Shown here: piece after piece, positions 18,965 through 27,869 of the stretch
How positions within the stretch are numbered: the stretch's first letter is position 1
Layout: each line of letters begins with the position of its first letter
Source: Synechococcus sp. RedBA-s
Lineage (GTDB): Bacteria; Cyanobacteriota; Cyanobacteriia; PCC-6307; Cyanobiaceae
Assembly (NCBI RefSeq): GCF_024345495.1
Contig: NZ_JAGQBF010000011.1
Span: 20,724 to 84,723, forward strand
DNA length: 64,000 nt
Direction of reading: 5' to 3'
Position numbers and translations under genes: made by a program
The notes under the pieces: model-generated
Told to the model about the DNA's origin: nothing
What the model saw: the letters and a program-made list of their open reading frames with translations, nothing else
The model's database searches: none

Positions 18965-19132
18965 ATGGCGAAATCCCTGTCAGCCACAGTGGAGAGAACC
19001 GCATGGGACCGAGATATCGATCAGCGACACCAATCACAGCCATCAGCAGAGCTGATCGAATCCTGTGCCAATCGGGCAGGCGGCTGGCGAATGGACACTG
19101 GTCCGCCGGCATCGGAGGATCAGCGGCGATGA
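18965..19132 (+). CDS. Candidate small protein (55 residues) upstream of purM
   Basis: ATG at 18965, preceded by a perfect AGGAGG (18951-18956) at 8-base spacing, among the strongest ribosome binding sites in the window; stop at 19130-19132. The product is polar: [20 protein letters not shown] at the start, then [15 protein letters not shown] and a charged end. It has no membrane segment and no known motif. It lies in the otherwise empty 18759-19157 interval between rlpA and purM, 25 bases before purM, so it could be a leader peptide or upstream gene of purM. Not recognised. Confidence 0.42.
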   Translation: MAKSLSATVERTAWDRDIDQRHQSQPSAELIESCANRAGGWRMDTGPPASEDQRR

Positions 19133-19157
19133 GGATCTGCCCAGCAGGAGCAACGCC

Positions 19158-20192
19158 ATGGATTACCGCACCGCCGGAGTGGATGTGGCCGCCGGCAGGG
19201 CCTTCGTCGAGCGGATCCGCACCAGTGTCGAGAGCACCCGCCGGCCTGAGGTGCTCGGTGGCCTGGGGGGATTCGGCGGACTGTGCCGGCTGCCCGAGGG
19301 ATTGCGACGCCCATTGCTGGTGGCCGGCAGTGATGGGGTGGGAACCAAGCTGGAGCTGGCCCAGGCCCACGGGCGCCACCACGCCGTGGGGCTTGATCTG
19401 GTGGCGATGTGCGTCAACGACGTGATCACCAGTGGGGCTGAGCCCCTGTTCTTCCTCGATTACATCGCCACCGGCAAGCTCGCCCCCGAGGCCATGGCCT
19501 TGGTGGTGGAGGGGATCGCCGACGGCTGCCGCCAGAGCGGCTGCGCCCTGCTGGGGGGCGAGACAGCTGAAATGCCGGGCTTCTACGCCCCCGGCCGCTA
19601 CGACCTGGCCGGCTTCTGCGTGGCCGTGGTGGAGGAGGACGACTTGATCGACGGCCGGCAGGTGCGACCAGGCGACCGGATCCTGGCGGTGGCCAGCAGT
19701 GGTGTTCACAGCAATGGCTTTAGCCTGGTGAGGCGGATTCTTGCCAGCAGCGGCACCAGCGAGGCCGTCACCCTGCCGGGCGATGGCCGGCCGGTTATCG
19801 CGGCGCTGCTGGAGCCCACGCTGCTTTATGGCGCCCTGGTGAAGGCCCTGCGCCAGCAGGCGGTGCCCATCCATGCCATGGCCCACATCACCGGCGGTGG
19901 ATTGCCCGAAAACCTGCCCCGCTGCCTGCCGGAGGGAACCCGCGGCCGGATCGAAGCCAGCAGCTGGGAGCGGCCCGAGCTGTTCCGCTGGCTGCAGGAC
20001 GAAGGCGAGGTGCCGGAAGCCGATCTGTGGAACACCTTCAACCTGGGGGTCGGCTTCTGCCTGGTGGTGCCGGAGCCGGCCGTCGCCGGAGCTCTGGAGG
20101 TGTGCGGGCGACTGGGGCACCAGGCCTGGCCCCTTGGGGTGGTGGAGGCCGGGGCCCTTTGCCCCCAGCCCCTGGCGGGTTTGCCGTACTGA
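19158..20192 (+). CDS. purM: Phosphoribosylformylglycinamidine cyclo-ligase (AIR synthetase)
   Basis: Protein of 344 residues. It closes the imidazole ring in purine synthesis (FGAM + ATP to AIR). Family features are [12 protein letters not shown] at the N terminus, [14 protein letters not shown], the [12 protein letters not shown] motif, [12 protein letters not shown], and [13 protein letters not shown]. The ATG at 19158 has an AGGAG ribosome binding site at 19146-19150 and gives the normal length; the frame is open further upstream to 19065, but that sequence does not resemble PurM. Confidence 0.96.
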   Translation: MDYRTAGVDVAAGRAFVERIRTSVESTRRPEVLGGLGGFGGLCRLPEGLRRPLLVAGSDGVGTKLELAQAHGRHHAVGLDLVAMCVNDVITSGAEPLFFLDYIATGKLAPEAMALVVEGIADGCRQSGCALLGGETAEMPGFYAPGRYDLAGFCVAVVEEDDLIDGRQVRPGDRILAVASSGVHSNGFSLVRRILASSGTSEAVTLPGDGRPVIAALLEPTLLYGALVKALRQQAVPIHAMAHITGGGLPENLPRCLPEGTRGRIEASSWERPELFRWLQDEGEVPEADLWNTFNLGVGFCLVVPEPAVAGALEVCGRLGHQAWPLGVVEAGALCPQPLAGLPY

Positions 20193-20281
20193 CAGCCCCA
20201 TCCCCGCTGCTGGCAGATTGCAGCAGGCTTCGCTGCCCTTGATCGCTGGCGGCGCACCCGGGAATCCATACGTCCTTAACC

Positions 20282-20953
20282 ATGCAGACCTCCAGCACCC
20301 GCATCACCCGACGGCGCAGCTCAGCGGGCCCCCAGCCGGCGGCACCACCGCGGCGGCTGAATGCTCCTCCCCAGGGTCGCAGCGTCAGTCGACCCACTTA
20401 TCTCACCCTGCGCGACCACGGCAAGGTGTTCGTGGCCGACCTGCCTCGCCTCTCCGAGGGCCAGCTCACGCGGGTGGCCACCGAAGCGCAGGAGGTGCTC
20501 GAGAGCCTTCAGCGGCGCCTGGAGGAGCTGGATCAGCTGGCCACCCTCCAGCCAGCCGATCAGGAGACGCAGATCAGGGCCAGCACCAAACGGGGCGTCA
20601 CCGAACGTTTTCTGCAGGCCATCGAGGAGGAGCAGTGCGAACGACGCAACAATCCGGCTCTGCGCGCCGCGGCGGGAGAATCGATCGCGCGGGCCTTCCT
20701 GGAACTCTCCCGCCACCGCCTGCCGGGGGCCACGTTCGACTCCCTGCTGCAGGAGGCCCTCAGCGCCTGTGACGAGCACAGCTCAAAAGCGGATGGAGCT
20801 GACTCGGGTTCCTCGTCCAAAGCGGGATCCAGCTCGGCCCCGGGCGGTGCCGCCGCTCCGGTTAACAACCTCCCCACTTCCAGACCGGCGGCGCTGCCCG
20901 TGGTGCTCTCCCCCGACCCCACGGACAGCTCTGCGGCAACGGAATCGAGCTGA
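20282..20953 (+). CDS. Conserved-looking hypothetical protein
   Basis: Protein of 223 residues, not recognised. A basic, Ser/Pro-rich N terminus (RITRRRSSAGPQPAAPPRR) is followed by a helical core at ~40-160 with RPTYLTLRDHGKVFVADLPR, SEGQLTRVATEAQEVLESLQ and a FLQAIEEEQCERRNNPALR helix. The last ~60 residues are low-complexity Ser/Ala/Pro. It looks cytosolic and non-enzymatic. It lies between purM and the convergent aldo/keto reductase, 15 bases from the latter. Confidence 0.7.
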   Translation: MQTSSTRITRRRSSAGPQPAAPPRRLNAPPQGRSVSRPTYLTLRDHGKVFVADLPRLSEGQLTRVATEAQEVLESLQRRLEELDQLATLQPADQETQIRASTKRGVTERFLQAIEEEQCERRNNPALRAAAGESIARAFLELSRHRLPGATFDSLLQEALSACDEHSSKADGADSGSSSKAGSSSAPGGAAAPVNNLPTSRPAALPVVLSPDPTDSSAATESS

Positions 20954-20968
20954 TCCTCGATCACCGTC

Positions 20969-21943
20969 TCAATCACTGAGGAACGGGTTGGCGGGCATCC
21001 TCACCGGCAGGGCCAGGGCCTGGCGGTCGAGGGCGAGGCATTCCTGATCGTTCATCTCCCAGGCCAGTGCCGCCGCCGCCGCATCGACCTGCTCGGGACT
21101 GCGCAGGCCGGGGATCGGCATCGCCCCGTGGGCCCGGCACCAGTTCAGTGCCACCTCACTCACCTGGGCACCGCGCTCAGCCGCCATCTCCCGCATCAGG
21201 GCCAGCAGCGGTTCGATCTTCGGCAGCAGCCGCCGGAACAGCAGCCCCCGTGGCCCCTTGGGCCAGCCGGCGCCACTGCCCGGCCGGACTCGGTCGCCAA
21301 GCAGGCCCAGGGCCATGGGGCTGTAGGCGATCAGATCCACCCCCAGCTCCCGGCAACAGTCCCCGAGTTCGCCACCGCTCACCGCCTCAGGGGCCAGCAG
21401 AGACACCTGCACCTGAAGACTGGCCAGGCGCACCCCCCGCTCGGCCAGCCGCCGCTGCACCTGCCTCAGACGCCTGGGCCCCATGTTCGAGACCCCCAGG
21501 CTCTCCACCTCGCCGGCCGCCACGAGGTCCGCCAGTCCCTCCAGCAGGGGGGCCTCCTGCCAGGGGGCGTAGCGGGCGGTGCTCCAGTGCAGCTGCACCC
21601 GATCAAGGCGACCGCCCAACCGCTGACAGGAAGCCCTGAAGGCCCGCTCATAGCCTCGGCGACCCAGGCGCCAGGGGAAGGGGGCCAGCTTGGTGGCCAC
21701 GCACAGTCGGTCACGTTGCTGGGGGGACACGGCTTGGAGGAAGCCACCGAGCAACGCTTCGCTGCGGCCGGTGAAGCGGCCGGTGCCATAGGAGTCGGCG
21801 GTGTCGAAGAAACGAAATCCCAGGGCCACCGCCCGTTGGAACGTGGCCTCCAGGGCCTGGTCATGGAGCTCGGGCCTGTACCCCCAGAGGAACTGGTTAC
21901 CCCAGGCCCAGGTGCCCACGCCGATCGAGACGGACTGCGCCAT
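20969..21943 (-). CDS. Aldo/keto reductase
   Basis: Protein of 324 residues, starting at MAQSVSIGVGTWAWGN. The catalytic tetrad of the family is visible: Asp47 and Tyr52 in RFFDTADSYGTG, Lys85 in VATKLAPF, His119 in VQLHWS. LGVSNMGPRRLRQV and the GLRSPEQVDAAA end (NADP-binding region) also fit. Substrate unknown; in cyanobacteria such proteins reduce reactive carbonyls. The frame extends upstream, but the ATG at 21943 matches homologous starts. Divergent from the small zinc-type protein at 21983. Confidence 0.9.
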   Translation of the reverse strand: MAQSVSIGVGTWAWGNQFLWGYRPELHDQALEATFQRAVALGFRFFDTADSYGTGRFTGRSEALLGGFLQAVSPQQRDRLCVATKLAPFPWRLGRRGYERAFRASCQRLGGRLDRVQLHWSTARYAPWQEAPLLEGLADLVAAGEVESLGVSNMGPRRLRQVQRRLAERGVRLASLQVQVSLLAPEAVSGGELGDCCRELGVDLIAYSPMALGLLGDRVRPGSGAGWPKGPRGLLFRRLLPKIEPLLALMREMAAERGAQVSEVALNWCRAHGAMPIPGLRSPEQVDAAAAALAWEMNDQECLALDRQALALPVRMPANPFLSD

Positions 21944-21982
21944 GGATCTCCGGGCTGCGAGCGATCTCGTCATGATCGGGGC

Positions 21983-22159
21983 ATGACCTCCCCAGCCGCA
22001 CAGAACCAATCGCCAACGCCTGTGCCACCGCCGGGATCCCAGGCGCTGCAGACCCCGGAGCCGCCGCCCAGCGAGCCGGTGCTCTGCAACCACTGCGGCC
22101 GCACCGCCAGCAACGAGATCAGCTGTCAGGGCCACTGCGTAGCCGATTCGGACTACTGA
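21983..22159 (+). CDS. Small cysteine-pair (putative zinc) protein
   Basis: Protein of 58 residues. A disordered Pro/Gln-rich N-terminal half is followed by a compact C-terminal module with Cys35, Cys38, Cys48 and Cys52: CNHCGRTASNEISCQGHCVA. The spacing CxxC-x9-CxxxC suggests one zinc site. Similar tiny CNHCGRT proteins are, to my knowledge, frequent in marine picocyanobacteria without known function. The start is the ATG at 21983, 39 bases from the divergent aldo/keto reductase start; a longer frame upstream is only antisense to that gene. Confidence 0.65.
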   Translation: MTSPAAQNQSPTPVPPPGSQALQTPEPPPSEPVLCNHCGRTASNEISCQGHCVADSDY

Positions 22160-22215
22160 CTCAGAAGCTGGGGTCAGGGCGGTTCCACAATGGTGGCCCT
22201 GCGCGTGGGTTCCCC

Positions 22216-22776
22216 TTGGCCGTCAGCACCCCCCTTCCCAAGTCATTCAGGCCCCCCAGCGGCGCCAGGCGGGGCACCGGCCGGGCGGCACTACTGCTGG
22301 CCGGAGTGCTGCTCAGTCTGCTGATCCCCGCAGCAGGCGTTCGGGCCCAGGAGAACAAACCCACCGACTTCGGCCGGGTGCAACGGAGCACCCGCAGCTG
22401 CCAGCGCAACTTGGCCGCGGCCAGCCCTGGCCCCTGCTCGGAACTGCGCTTTGAGCAGAACCAGCAGGGACTGCTGAACATCCGCTTCGTCGGCGCCGGC
22501 CGTGGCGAAATCTCCTCCAACCTGGTCACCTTCGTGGGACTGGTGAAGGACGGCGGGGCCGGGCTGCACTGCAGCGAGGGTCGTTGCCGCCTGAAGGGTC
22601 CCCTCAGCACCGAAATCACCAGCGTGAGTGAGCTGGGCTTCGATCAGCGCGGACTGCCCACCAGCCTGCCCAGCGCCTGGCCCGCCGATGGCACCTGCAG
22701 GGTGGAGAAGAACGAGGTGCGCTGCGAAGCCAAGTCACCCACAGGGGAGCGCTGGGAAGCCAGCGCCGAACTGTGA
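22216..22776 (+). CDS. Hypothetical exported protein
   Basis: Protein of ~186 residues. The N-terminal region carries a basic stretch then a hydrophobic segment (GRAALLLAGVLLSLLIPAAG) with a likely cleavage near GVRAQE, so it should be exported. The mature part has four cysteines, probably two disulfides (SCQRNLAAASPGPCSE, HCSEGRCR, TCRVEKNEVRCE), and beta-strand-like segments. The start is uncertain; TTG at 22216 is the best fit. It lies 57 bases after the zinc-type small gene. No family recognised. Confidence 0.65.
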   Translation: MAVSTPLPKSFRPPSGARRGTGRAALLLAGVLLSLLIPAAGVRAQENKPTDFGRVQRSTRSCQRNLAAASPGPCSELRFEQNQQGLLNIRFVGAGRGEISSNLVTFVGLVKDGGAGLHCSEGRCRLKGPLSTEITSVSELGFDQRGLPTSLPSAWPADGTCRVEKNEVRCEAKSPTGERWEASAEL

Positions 22777-22815
22777 ACGACCCCTCCGGCAACCCGCCGG
22801 CGGGGGGGAGATCAG

Positions 22816-22886
22816 AGGCGGCACCCAGATTCGAACTGGGGGTAAAGGATTTGCAATCCTCTGCCTTACCACTTGGCCATGCCGCC
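22816..22886 (-). tRNA. trnC: tRNA-Cys (GCA anticodon)
   Basis: Reading leftwards from 22886 the sequence folds as a 71-base cloverleaf: 7-bp acceptor stem (GGCGGCA with TGCCGCC), D-loop CCAAGTGGTAAGG, anticodon stem around TTGCAAA with anticodon GCA, and a T-loop GTTCGAATC. CCA is not encoded. The strand opposite is an open frame that runs into the LpxB-like gene. Confidence 0.97.
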
Positions 22887-24173
22887 AGACCAGGGGCGAA
22901 CCCCCTTGCTGCGGATCGTATCAGCCGTCCTCAGCAGCCCCGGCTGCTGCTGCTCAGCAACGGCCATGGGGAGGATCTGATCGGTTTGCGCATCCTGCAA
23001 GCGCTGCATCAGCGGCGCCCGCAGGTGCTGATCGGTGTCCTGCCGCTGGTGGGGGAGGGGGAGACCTACCGGCAGGCGGAGCAGGAGGGCTGGCTGCACC
23101 GGCTGGGCCCCCGCCAGCGGCTGCCCAGCGGCGGCTTCAGCAACCAGAGCCTCTCCGCGCTGCTGCGTGATCTGGGGGCGGGACTGGGCGGCCTGAGCTG
23201 GCGCCAGTGGCAGCTGGTGCGTCGCTGGGGTGCCAGCGGCGAGCCGATCCTGGCGGTGGGGGATCTGCTGCCCCTGCTGCTGGCCTGGGCCAGCGGCGCG
23301 CCCTACGGCTTCGTGGGCACACCCAAAAGCGATTACACCTGGAGGAGTGGGCCCGGCCGCGACCCCATCGCCGACTGCTACCACCGCTGCAAGGGCAGTG
23401 AATGGGATCCCTGGGAATGGTCCCTGATGGCCGATCGTCGCGCCCGGCTGGTGGCGGTGCGCGATGGCCTCACTGCCCGGGGGCTGAGGCGCCAGGGGGT
23501 GGCGGCACTGGCGCCCGGCAACCCGATGATGGATCAGCTGGATCGACGACCCCTGCCGGAGGTGTTGGGCCAGCGGCGGCGGATCGTGCTGCTCTGCGGC
23601 AGCCGGCTGCCGGAAGCCCTCGCCAATGCCCGGCGGCTGCTGGCGGGCCTGGCCTGCTCGCCGGCCAGGGAGCCACAGGTGGTGCTCTGCCCCACCGGCT
23701 CCCGCCCCAGCCGCGGCGACCTGGAGCCGATCCTGCGCGCCCAGGGCTACCGCGAGGTAGAGCTCCCGCAGGGTTGCGGCGGCAGCTCTGCCTGGCAGGT
23801 CCAACAGCGGCTGCTGCTGCTGGGGCCTGGCTGCTTCGAGCGCTGGGCCGGCTGGGGGGAGGTGGGTCTGGCCACCGCCGGCACCGCCACCGAGCAACTG
23901 GTGGGCCTAGGGGTGCCCGTGCTTTCGCTGCCTGGGCCGGGGCCGCAGTTCAAGCGCGGGTTCGCCCAGCGCCAGAGCCGGCTGCTGGGGGGGGCGGTGC
24001 ACCCCTGCGCCTCCGGGCAGGAGCTGGCCCTCGAACTAGAGCGGCTGCTGAGGGATGGCCAGCGACGCCAGCACCTCGGGGCCATCGGCCGGCAGCGGAT
24101 GGGGACGTCCGGCGGCAGCGAGCGCCTGGCGGAGCTGGTGGACCGCCGGCTGCTGGCCCAGCCCCAGGGATGA
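22851..24173 (+). CDS. LpxB-like glycosyltransferase (lipid-A-disaccharide synthase related)
   Basis: About 440 residues. It belongs to a cyanobacterial family related to lipid-A-disaccharide synthase but distinct from true LpxB: LLLLSNGHGEDLIGLRILQAL at the start, EPILAVGDLLPLLLAW, PYGFVGTPKSDYTWR, WDPWEWSLM, and a GLATAGTATEQLVGLGVPVLSLP donor-binding end. The start is unclear: after the tRNA-Cys gene no ATG/GTG/TTG occurs in frame before the conserved LLLLSNGHGED. TTG at 22851 (inside the tRNA, opposite strand), GTG at 22773 or a rare ATC at 22920 are the choices. Role in glycolipid synthesis is inferred. Confidence 0.75.
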   Translation: MQSSALPLGHAARPGANPLAADRISRPQQPRLLLLSNGHGEDLIGLRILQALHQRRPQVLIGVLPLVGEGETYRQAEQEGWLHRLGPRQRLPSGGFSNQSLSALLRDLGAGLGGLSWRQWQLVRRWGASGEPILAVGDLLPLLLAWASGAPYGFVGTPKSDYTWRSGPGRDPIADCYHRCKGSEWDPWEWSLMADRRARLVAVRDGLTARGLRRQGVAALAPGNPMMDQLDRRPLPEVLGQRRRIVLLCGSRLPEALANARRLLAGLACSPAREPQVVLCPTGSRPSRGDLEPILRAQGYREVELPQGCGGSSAWQVQQRLLLLGPGCFERWAGWGEVGLATAGTATEQLVGLGVPVLSLPGPGPQFKRGFAQRQSRLLGGAVHPCASGQELALELERLLRDGQRRQHLGAIGRQRMGTSGGSERLAELVDRRLLAQPQG

Positions 24174-24204
24174 TGGGCTCTCACCTCACCCAGGCCCATC
24201 CCCG

Positions 24205-24462
24205 ATGCCAGCACCGATCGACCGGGCCTACGCCACCGTCACCGGTCAGCTGGCCACCCTGCTGGGGGTGAGCATCGCCGCAGCCCGGCGCCGGGTCGAT
24301 CAGCAGGCCGCCCGGGAGGGAACGCGAGCGGCGGGCGAGCGCATCACCATCGCCGAGCGCATGATCCAGGAGGCCCAGGGAGGGGCCAGGGCCCAGGGTC
24401 AGCTGCTGGATGAGCTGCTGGTGGCCGAAGACGACGACAGCGGCTTCATGGTCGAGGACTGA
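24205..24462 (+). CDS. Small conserved-looking hypothetical protein
   Basis: Protein of 85 residues beginning MPAPIDRAYATVTGQLATLL. It is strongly helical and rich in Ala, Arg, Glu and Gln (AAARRRVDQQAAREGTRAAG, ERMIQEAQGGARAQGQLLDE), with an acidic tail (VAEDDDSGFMVED). No cysteines, no membrane segment. It follows the LpxB-like gene by 31 bases and is probably co-transcribed. Not recognised. Confidence 0.62.
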   Translation: MPAPIDRAYATVTGQLATLLGVSIAAARRRVDQQAAREGTRAAGERITIAERMIQEAQGGARAQGQLLDELLVAEDDDSGFMVED

Positions 24463-24522
24463 CCGCAGGGCTCATTGATCGCAGAACCCACTGGAGCTGG
24501 CCACATTGGTTCGCCTCGAGCC

Positions 24523-25209
24523 TCAGCGCGACTGGGAGGAATGCTCGAACACCGAGCCGAAGCGACTGCGGTCGAGATCGGCAAACACCGGCAGGCAGGC
24601 GAAGCAGCGGCGGGCCAGATCCAGGCGCCCCTCCCGCTCGAGGATGGCGGACAGGGCGTCACGGGCTGCCAGCAGATAGCGCACGTCGTTGGCCGCATAG
24701 ATCAGCTGGGCCTCGCCCAGATCCTCCACCCGTCCCCAGTCGCTGCTCTGCGACTGCTTGTCGAGTTCCACCCCCACCAGCTCCTGCACCACCTCCTTGA
24801 GCCCGTGGCGAGAGCTGTAGGTGCGGGCCAGGCGACTGGCCACCTTGGTGCAGAACAGTGGCGCCACGGCAATGCCCAGTCCTTCCCCCAGGGCCGCCAG
24901 GTCGAAGCGGGCGAAGTGAAACACCTTCTCGATCGCCGCACTCTCCAGCAGCTGGCGCAGGCGGGGCGCCTCCTGCTGGCCCCGGGCGATGCGGATGCAG
25001 CAGACGTTGTCGAGATGGTCGGCGATCTGAACCAGGCACAAACGGTCGCGGCCATGGATCAGCCCCATCGCTTCGGTGTCCACCGCCAGGGCCGGGGCCT
25101 GGGCCAGCAGGCTGAGCCAGTCGGCGTCGAGATCCCCCTCGAACACAGCGAAGCGATGGGGGGTGGGGGAGAGGGCCGAGGGCATGAGCGGGGGAGCAAC
25201 CGACGCCAT
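24523..25209 (-). CDS. rnd: RNase D-like 3'-5' exonuclease
   Basis: Protein of 228 residues with the DEDDy exonuclease domain: Asp44 and Glu46 (VDTEAMGL), Asp103 (FHFARFDLAAL), Tyr171 and Asp175 (YAANDVRYLL). Short forms without the HRDC domain, as here, are common in cyanobacteria; it probably trims tRNA or other small RNA 3' ends. The ATG at 25209 is used; another at 25185 is possible. It is divergent from the gene at 25257 across 47 bases. Confidence 0.88.
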   Translation of the reverse strand: MASVAPPLMPSALSPTPHRFAVFEGDLDADWLSLLAQAPALAVDTEAMGLIHGRDRLCLVQIADHLDNVCCIRIARGQQEAPRLRQLLESAAIEKVFHFARFDLAALGEGLGIAVAPLFCTKVASRLARTYSSRHGLKEVVQELVGVELDKQSQSSDWGRVEDLGEAQLIYAANDVRYLLAARDALSAILEREGRLDLARRCFACLPVFADLDRSRFGSVFEHSSQSR

Positions 25210-25256
25210 CGTGCCGAAAGGGGGAGAATGGAGCTCCTCCGCACTGGATCCCCCGC

Positions 25257-25823
25257 GTGCCGTCGCTCCTGTCCCCCACCCTGGGCTCCACCCTGCTGCT
25301 GACCCTGCTGATGACCATCGGCCTGGTGTTCTTCCTGCGCGCCGCCAGCAAGGACCGCACCACGGTGGTGGATGTGCAGTCGCCGCGGCCGGCCCTCGAG
25401 GTGCTCGACGGCCTCAGCCAGTGGCTGAAGCAACGGGGCTGGCAGGCGGAGGACGGCGATCCCGAGCGACGGCTGCTGCGCTTCCGCGGCCAGGTGGGAG
25501 CCAGCGGCACCCTGGCGCTGCTGCTCTCGCTGCTGGGGACGGTCGGGGCGGCCTGCCTGGGCCTGGTGCTGCGTCAGCTGCTGCCGGCGCTGGGCTGGTG
25601 GCCGCTGCTGCTGGCCCTGATCGGTCCGATGGCGGGGCTGGTCTACCGGCGGCGGGCCGCCCGCCAGGAGCTGGTGGAACTGCGCCTGGTCAGCGCCGAC
25701 GACGCTCCCCTCAGCCAGCTGCGCCTACGGGCCCACCGCGACGAGTTGATCGCCCTGGAACTGGAGCTGGGGCCCCGCCTGCAACTGGCCAGTGACGGCA
25801 CCCTGCTCAGTTCCCCCATCTGA
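25257..25823 (+). CDS. CCB-like membrane protein (cytochrome b6 cofactor assembly family)
   Basis: Protein of 188 residues with an N-terminal membrane segment (TLLLTLLMTIGLVFFLRAAS) and a central hairpin of two hydrophobic segments (TLALLLSLLGTVGAACLGLV and LGWWPLLLALIGPMAGLVY), followed by a soluble C-terminal domain. Layout and the KDRTTVV...SPRPALEVL motif suggest the family related to plant CCB2/CCB4, which help attach heme ci to cytochrome b6. The start is GTG at 25257. Assignment by overall pattern, so moderate. Confidence 0.58.
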   Translation: MPSLLSPTLGSTLLLTLLMTIGLVFFLRAASKDRTTVVDVQSPRPALEVLDGLSQWLKQRGWQAEDGDPERRLLRFRGQVGASGTLALLLSLLGTVGAACLGLVLRQLLPALGWWPLLLALIGPMAGLVYRRRAARQELVELRLVSADDAPLSQLRLRAHRDELIALELELGPRLQLASDGTLLSSPI

Positions 25824-25834
25824 ATCCCCGGACC

Positions 25835-26641
25835 ATGCCCCCCCATCCCCAGCCTCCAATCCCGCGTCGGCCCCGGGCGCAACCACGCCCCCTGCGCTGG
25901 GCTCTGTTGGGGCTGAGCCTGGTGCTGGTGCTGGGCAGCGCCGCCGAAGCCCCGGCCATGCTCGCCATCGACCCGCTCACCGGGCCGCGCACACCACTGA
26001 ACAAAGACTGGATCGGCCGCCGGTCGCTGGCGGCGGGCACACCGATCCTGGTGATGGCCGGCCACGCCGATTCCCAGGGCATGGCCGGATCAGGCACCAG
26101 CGGTGAAGCGGTGGATCGTTTCGGGGCCCAGCCGATGATCCCCGGCATCCGTGATGAGCTCTACTGGAATCTGCTCACCGCCGAGCGGGTGGTGGCCTTG
26201 GGACGCCAGCGCGGTCTTCCGATCAGCCTCTACGTGCCAGCTCAACGCAGCATCGCCGACGGGGATGATCCCCGCACCAACTGGAGTGTGGGCAAGGAGC
26301 ATGTGCGCCGGGGGGGGTACGCCATGGAGATCCACTACGACGCCTACGGACCGGATGGCTTCGGCTCCGGTCTGATCCCGCCCCTGCACCAAGCCCCCAG
26401 CCTGCTCGACGAAAGCCTGGCCGCTGCCTTCGGGGCCTTTCCCTTTCAGTTCCGAGGCGGACTGGGAGCACCGCGCCGCGGCATCGCCATCCTCGAGATC
26501 GGCAAGCTGGAGAGTCCGCTGGAGTCGACCCTGAGGGATCCCGGCAGCCGGGATGCGGCGCTCAACGCCATCGCCGAGCGGGTGGTGACGGCCCTGGAGC
26601 AGGGCCTCAGCCCTGTGCAAAGGCGGCGTCCCCAGAGCTAG
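25835..26641 (+). CDS. Exported protein, divergent N-acetylmuramoyl-L-alanine amidase-like
   Basis: Protein of 268 residues with an N-terminal signal/membrane segment (RWALLGLSLVLVLGSAAEA). The fold resembles Amidase_3: a GHADSQG motif in ILVMAGHADSQG, a later AMEIHYDAYG strand corresponding to the second metal ligand, and a C-terminal GIAILEIGKLESPLE that would hold the catalytic glutamate. These three elements keep the usual order and spacing, but overall similarity is weak, and activity is inferred only. It starts 12 bases after the CCB-like gene and converges with hemF. Confidence 0.55.
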   Translation: MPPHPQPPIPRRPRAQPRPLRWALLGLSLVLVLGSAAEAPAMLAIDPLTGPRTPLNKDWIGRRSLAAGTPILVMAGHADSQGMAGSGTSGEAVDRFGAQPMIPGIRDELYWNLLTAERVVALGRQRGLPISLYVPAQRSIADGDDPRTNWSVGKEHVRRGGYAMEIHYDAYGPDGFGSGLIPPLHQAPSLLDESLAAAFGAFPFQFRGGLGAPRRGIAILEIGKLESPLESTLRDPGSRDAALNAIAERVVTALEQGLSPVQRRRPQS

Positions 26642-26650
26642 CCGGGCGGT

Positions 26651-27739
26651 TCAGTCGAAAGCCCCCCGGGCCCGGCAGAGCTCTTCCAGGGCAGCATCCC
26701 CGCTCCAGTCCTGGGGGGTGGTGAACACCTCACTGACCAGTGCTTCGCGGCTACCGGGCTCGGGCCCATACCCGTACTCCCAGCGCACCAGAGGGGGTAG
26801 CGACATCAGGATCGATTCGGTGCGGCCGTTGGTCTGCAGGCCGAAGATCGTGCCGCGATCGAACACCAGATTGAATTCCACGTAGCGGCCTCGGCGGTAG
26901 AGCTGGAACTGGCGTTCCCGATCTCCGTAGGGGATGCCATGGCGCTTCTCGACGATCGGCACGTAGCTGGGCAAAAAGGCATTGCCGCAGGCACTCGCCA
27001 GCTGGAACAACTGCTCCCAGCTGTGGGGAGAGGCTCCAACCCTCGCCGCTGCGGCCGCAGCCGGTCCGCTGGGATCCTGTCCCTTGTAGAGCGCGCCGGT
27101 GGGGTCCTGGTAGTCGTAGAAGATGCCGCCCACACCCCGGGTTTCATCGCGGTGCTTCAGGAAGAAATATTCATCGCACCAGGGCTTGAAGACGCGATAC
27201 AGGCTGGGATCCACGCTGTCACAGGCCCCCTGCAGGCTGCGGTGAAAGTGACGGGCATCCGCGAGGAAGGGGTAGTAGGGGGTGAGGTCGGCGCCACCTC
27301 CGAACCACCAGACCGGCCCCGCCTCGAAGTAGCGGTAGTTGAGGTGCACCGTGGGCACGTAGGGATTGCGGGGATGGAGCACCATTGAGGTGCCTGTGGC
27401 GAACCAGCGCTGGCCGGCGGCCTCAGGCCGTTGGCTGAGGATCGAGGGGGGCAGCTGATCGCCTTCCACCTCGGAGAAGTTCACCCCGCCCTGCTCGAAG
27501 ATCCGACCGGCCTTCATCACCCGCGAGCGGCCGCCGCCGCCCTCCGGCCGCTCCCAGCTCTCCTCCTGAAACACCCCTTCGCCATCCAGGGCCTGGAGGC
27601 CAGCGCAGATGCTGTCCTGAAGGCCCATCAGCAGGGCGCGGGCCCGGGCGCGGGAGTCGGCCGGCGGATGCTCCAAGAGCTGGGCTCCCCCAGGGTTCGT
27701 CTCCCCATCGGCCACGCCCGTCTGTCCCTGCTCCGCCAC
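26651..27739 (-). CDS. hemF: Oxygen-dependent coproporphyrinogen III oxidase
   Basis: Protein of 362 residues. It decarboxylates coproporphyrinogen III to protoporphyrinogen IX, needed for heme, chlorophyll and, via heme, the bilins made by the ho1/pebAB genes. Motifs: [53 protein letters not shown], and [20 protein letters not shown]. The start is GTG at 27739; the N-terminal ~30 residues are variable. It is divergent from mrp. Confidence 0.96.
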   Translation of the reverse strand: MAEQGQTGVADGETNPGGAQLLEHPPADSRARARALLMGLQDSICAGLQALDGEGVFQEESWERPEGGGGRSRVMKAGRIFEQGGVNFSEVEGDQLPPSILSQRPEAAGQRWFATGTSMVLHPRNPYVPTVHLNYRYFEAGPVWWFGGGADLTPYYPFLADARHFHRSLQGACDSVDPSLYRVFKPWCDEYFFLKHRDETRGVGGIFYDYQDPTGALYKGQDPSGPAAAAAARVGASPHSWEQLFQLASACGNAFLPSYVPIVEKRHGIPYGDRERQFQLYRRGRYVEFNLVFDRGTIFGLQTNGRTESILMSLPPLVRWEYGYGPEPGSREALVSEVFTTPQDWSGDAALEELCRARGAFD

Positions 27740-27869
27740 TGACGATCACGCCCCAGCGGACGTTCGAAACCTCTCCACCATTCCAGCCCGTGGAACCGGG
27801 GCACAACCCTTCGAGAGCCTCTGTCATGGGGGCGGCCCCTAGGATCAGCCCTGATGCCGGCACCCACGG

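Noticed and set aside
18810..20201. 463-codon leftward open frame opposite purM
   Set aside because: Exactly antisense to a well-conserved purM; the translation is low in hydrophobics with Gly/His/Gln runs, typical of GC-rich shadow frames.
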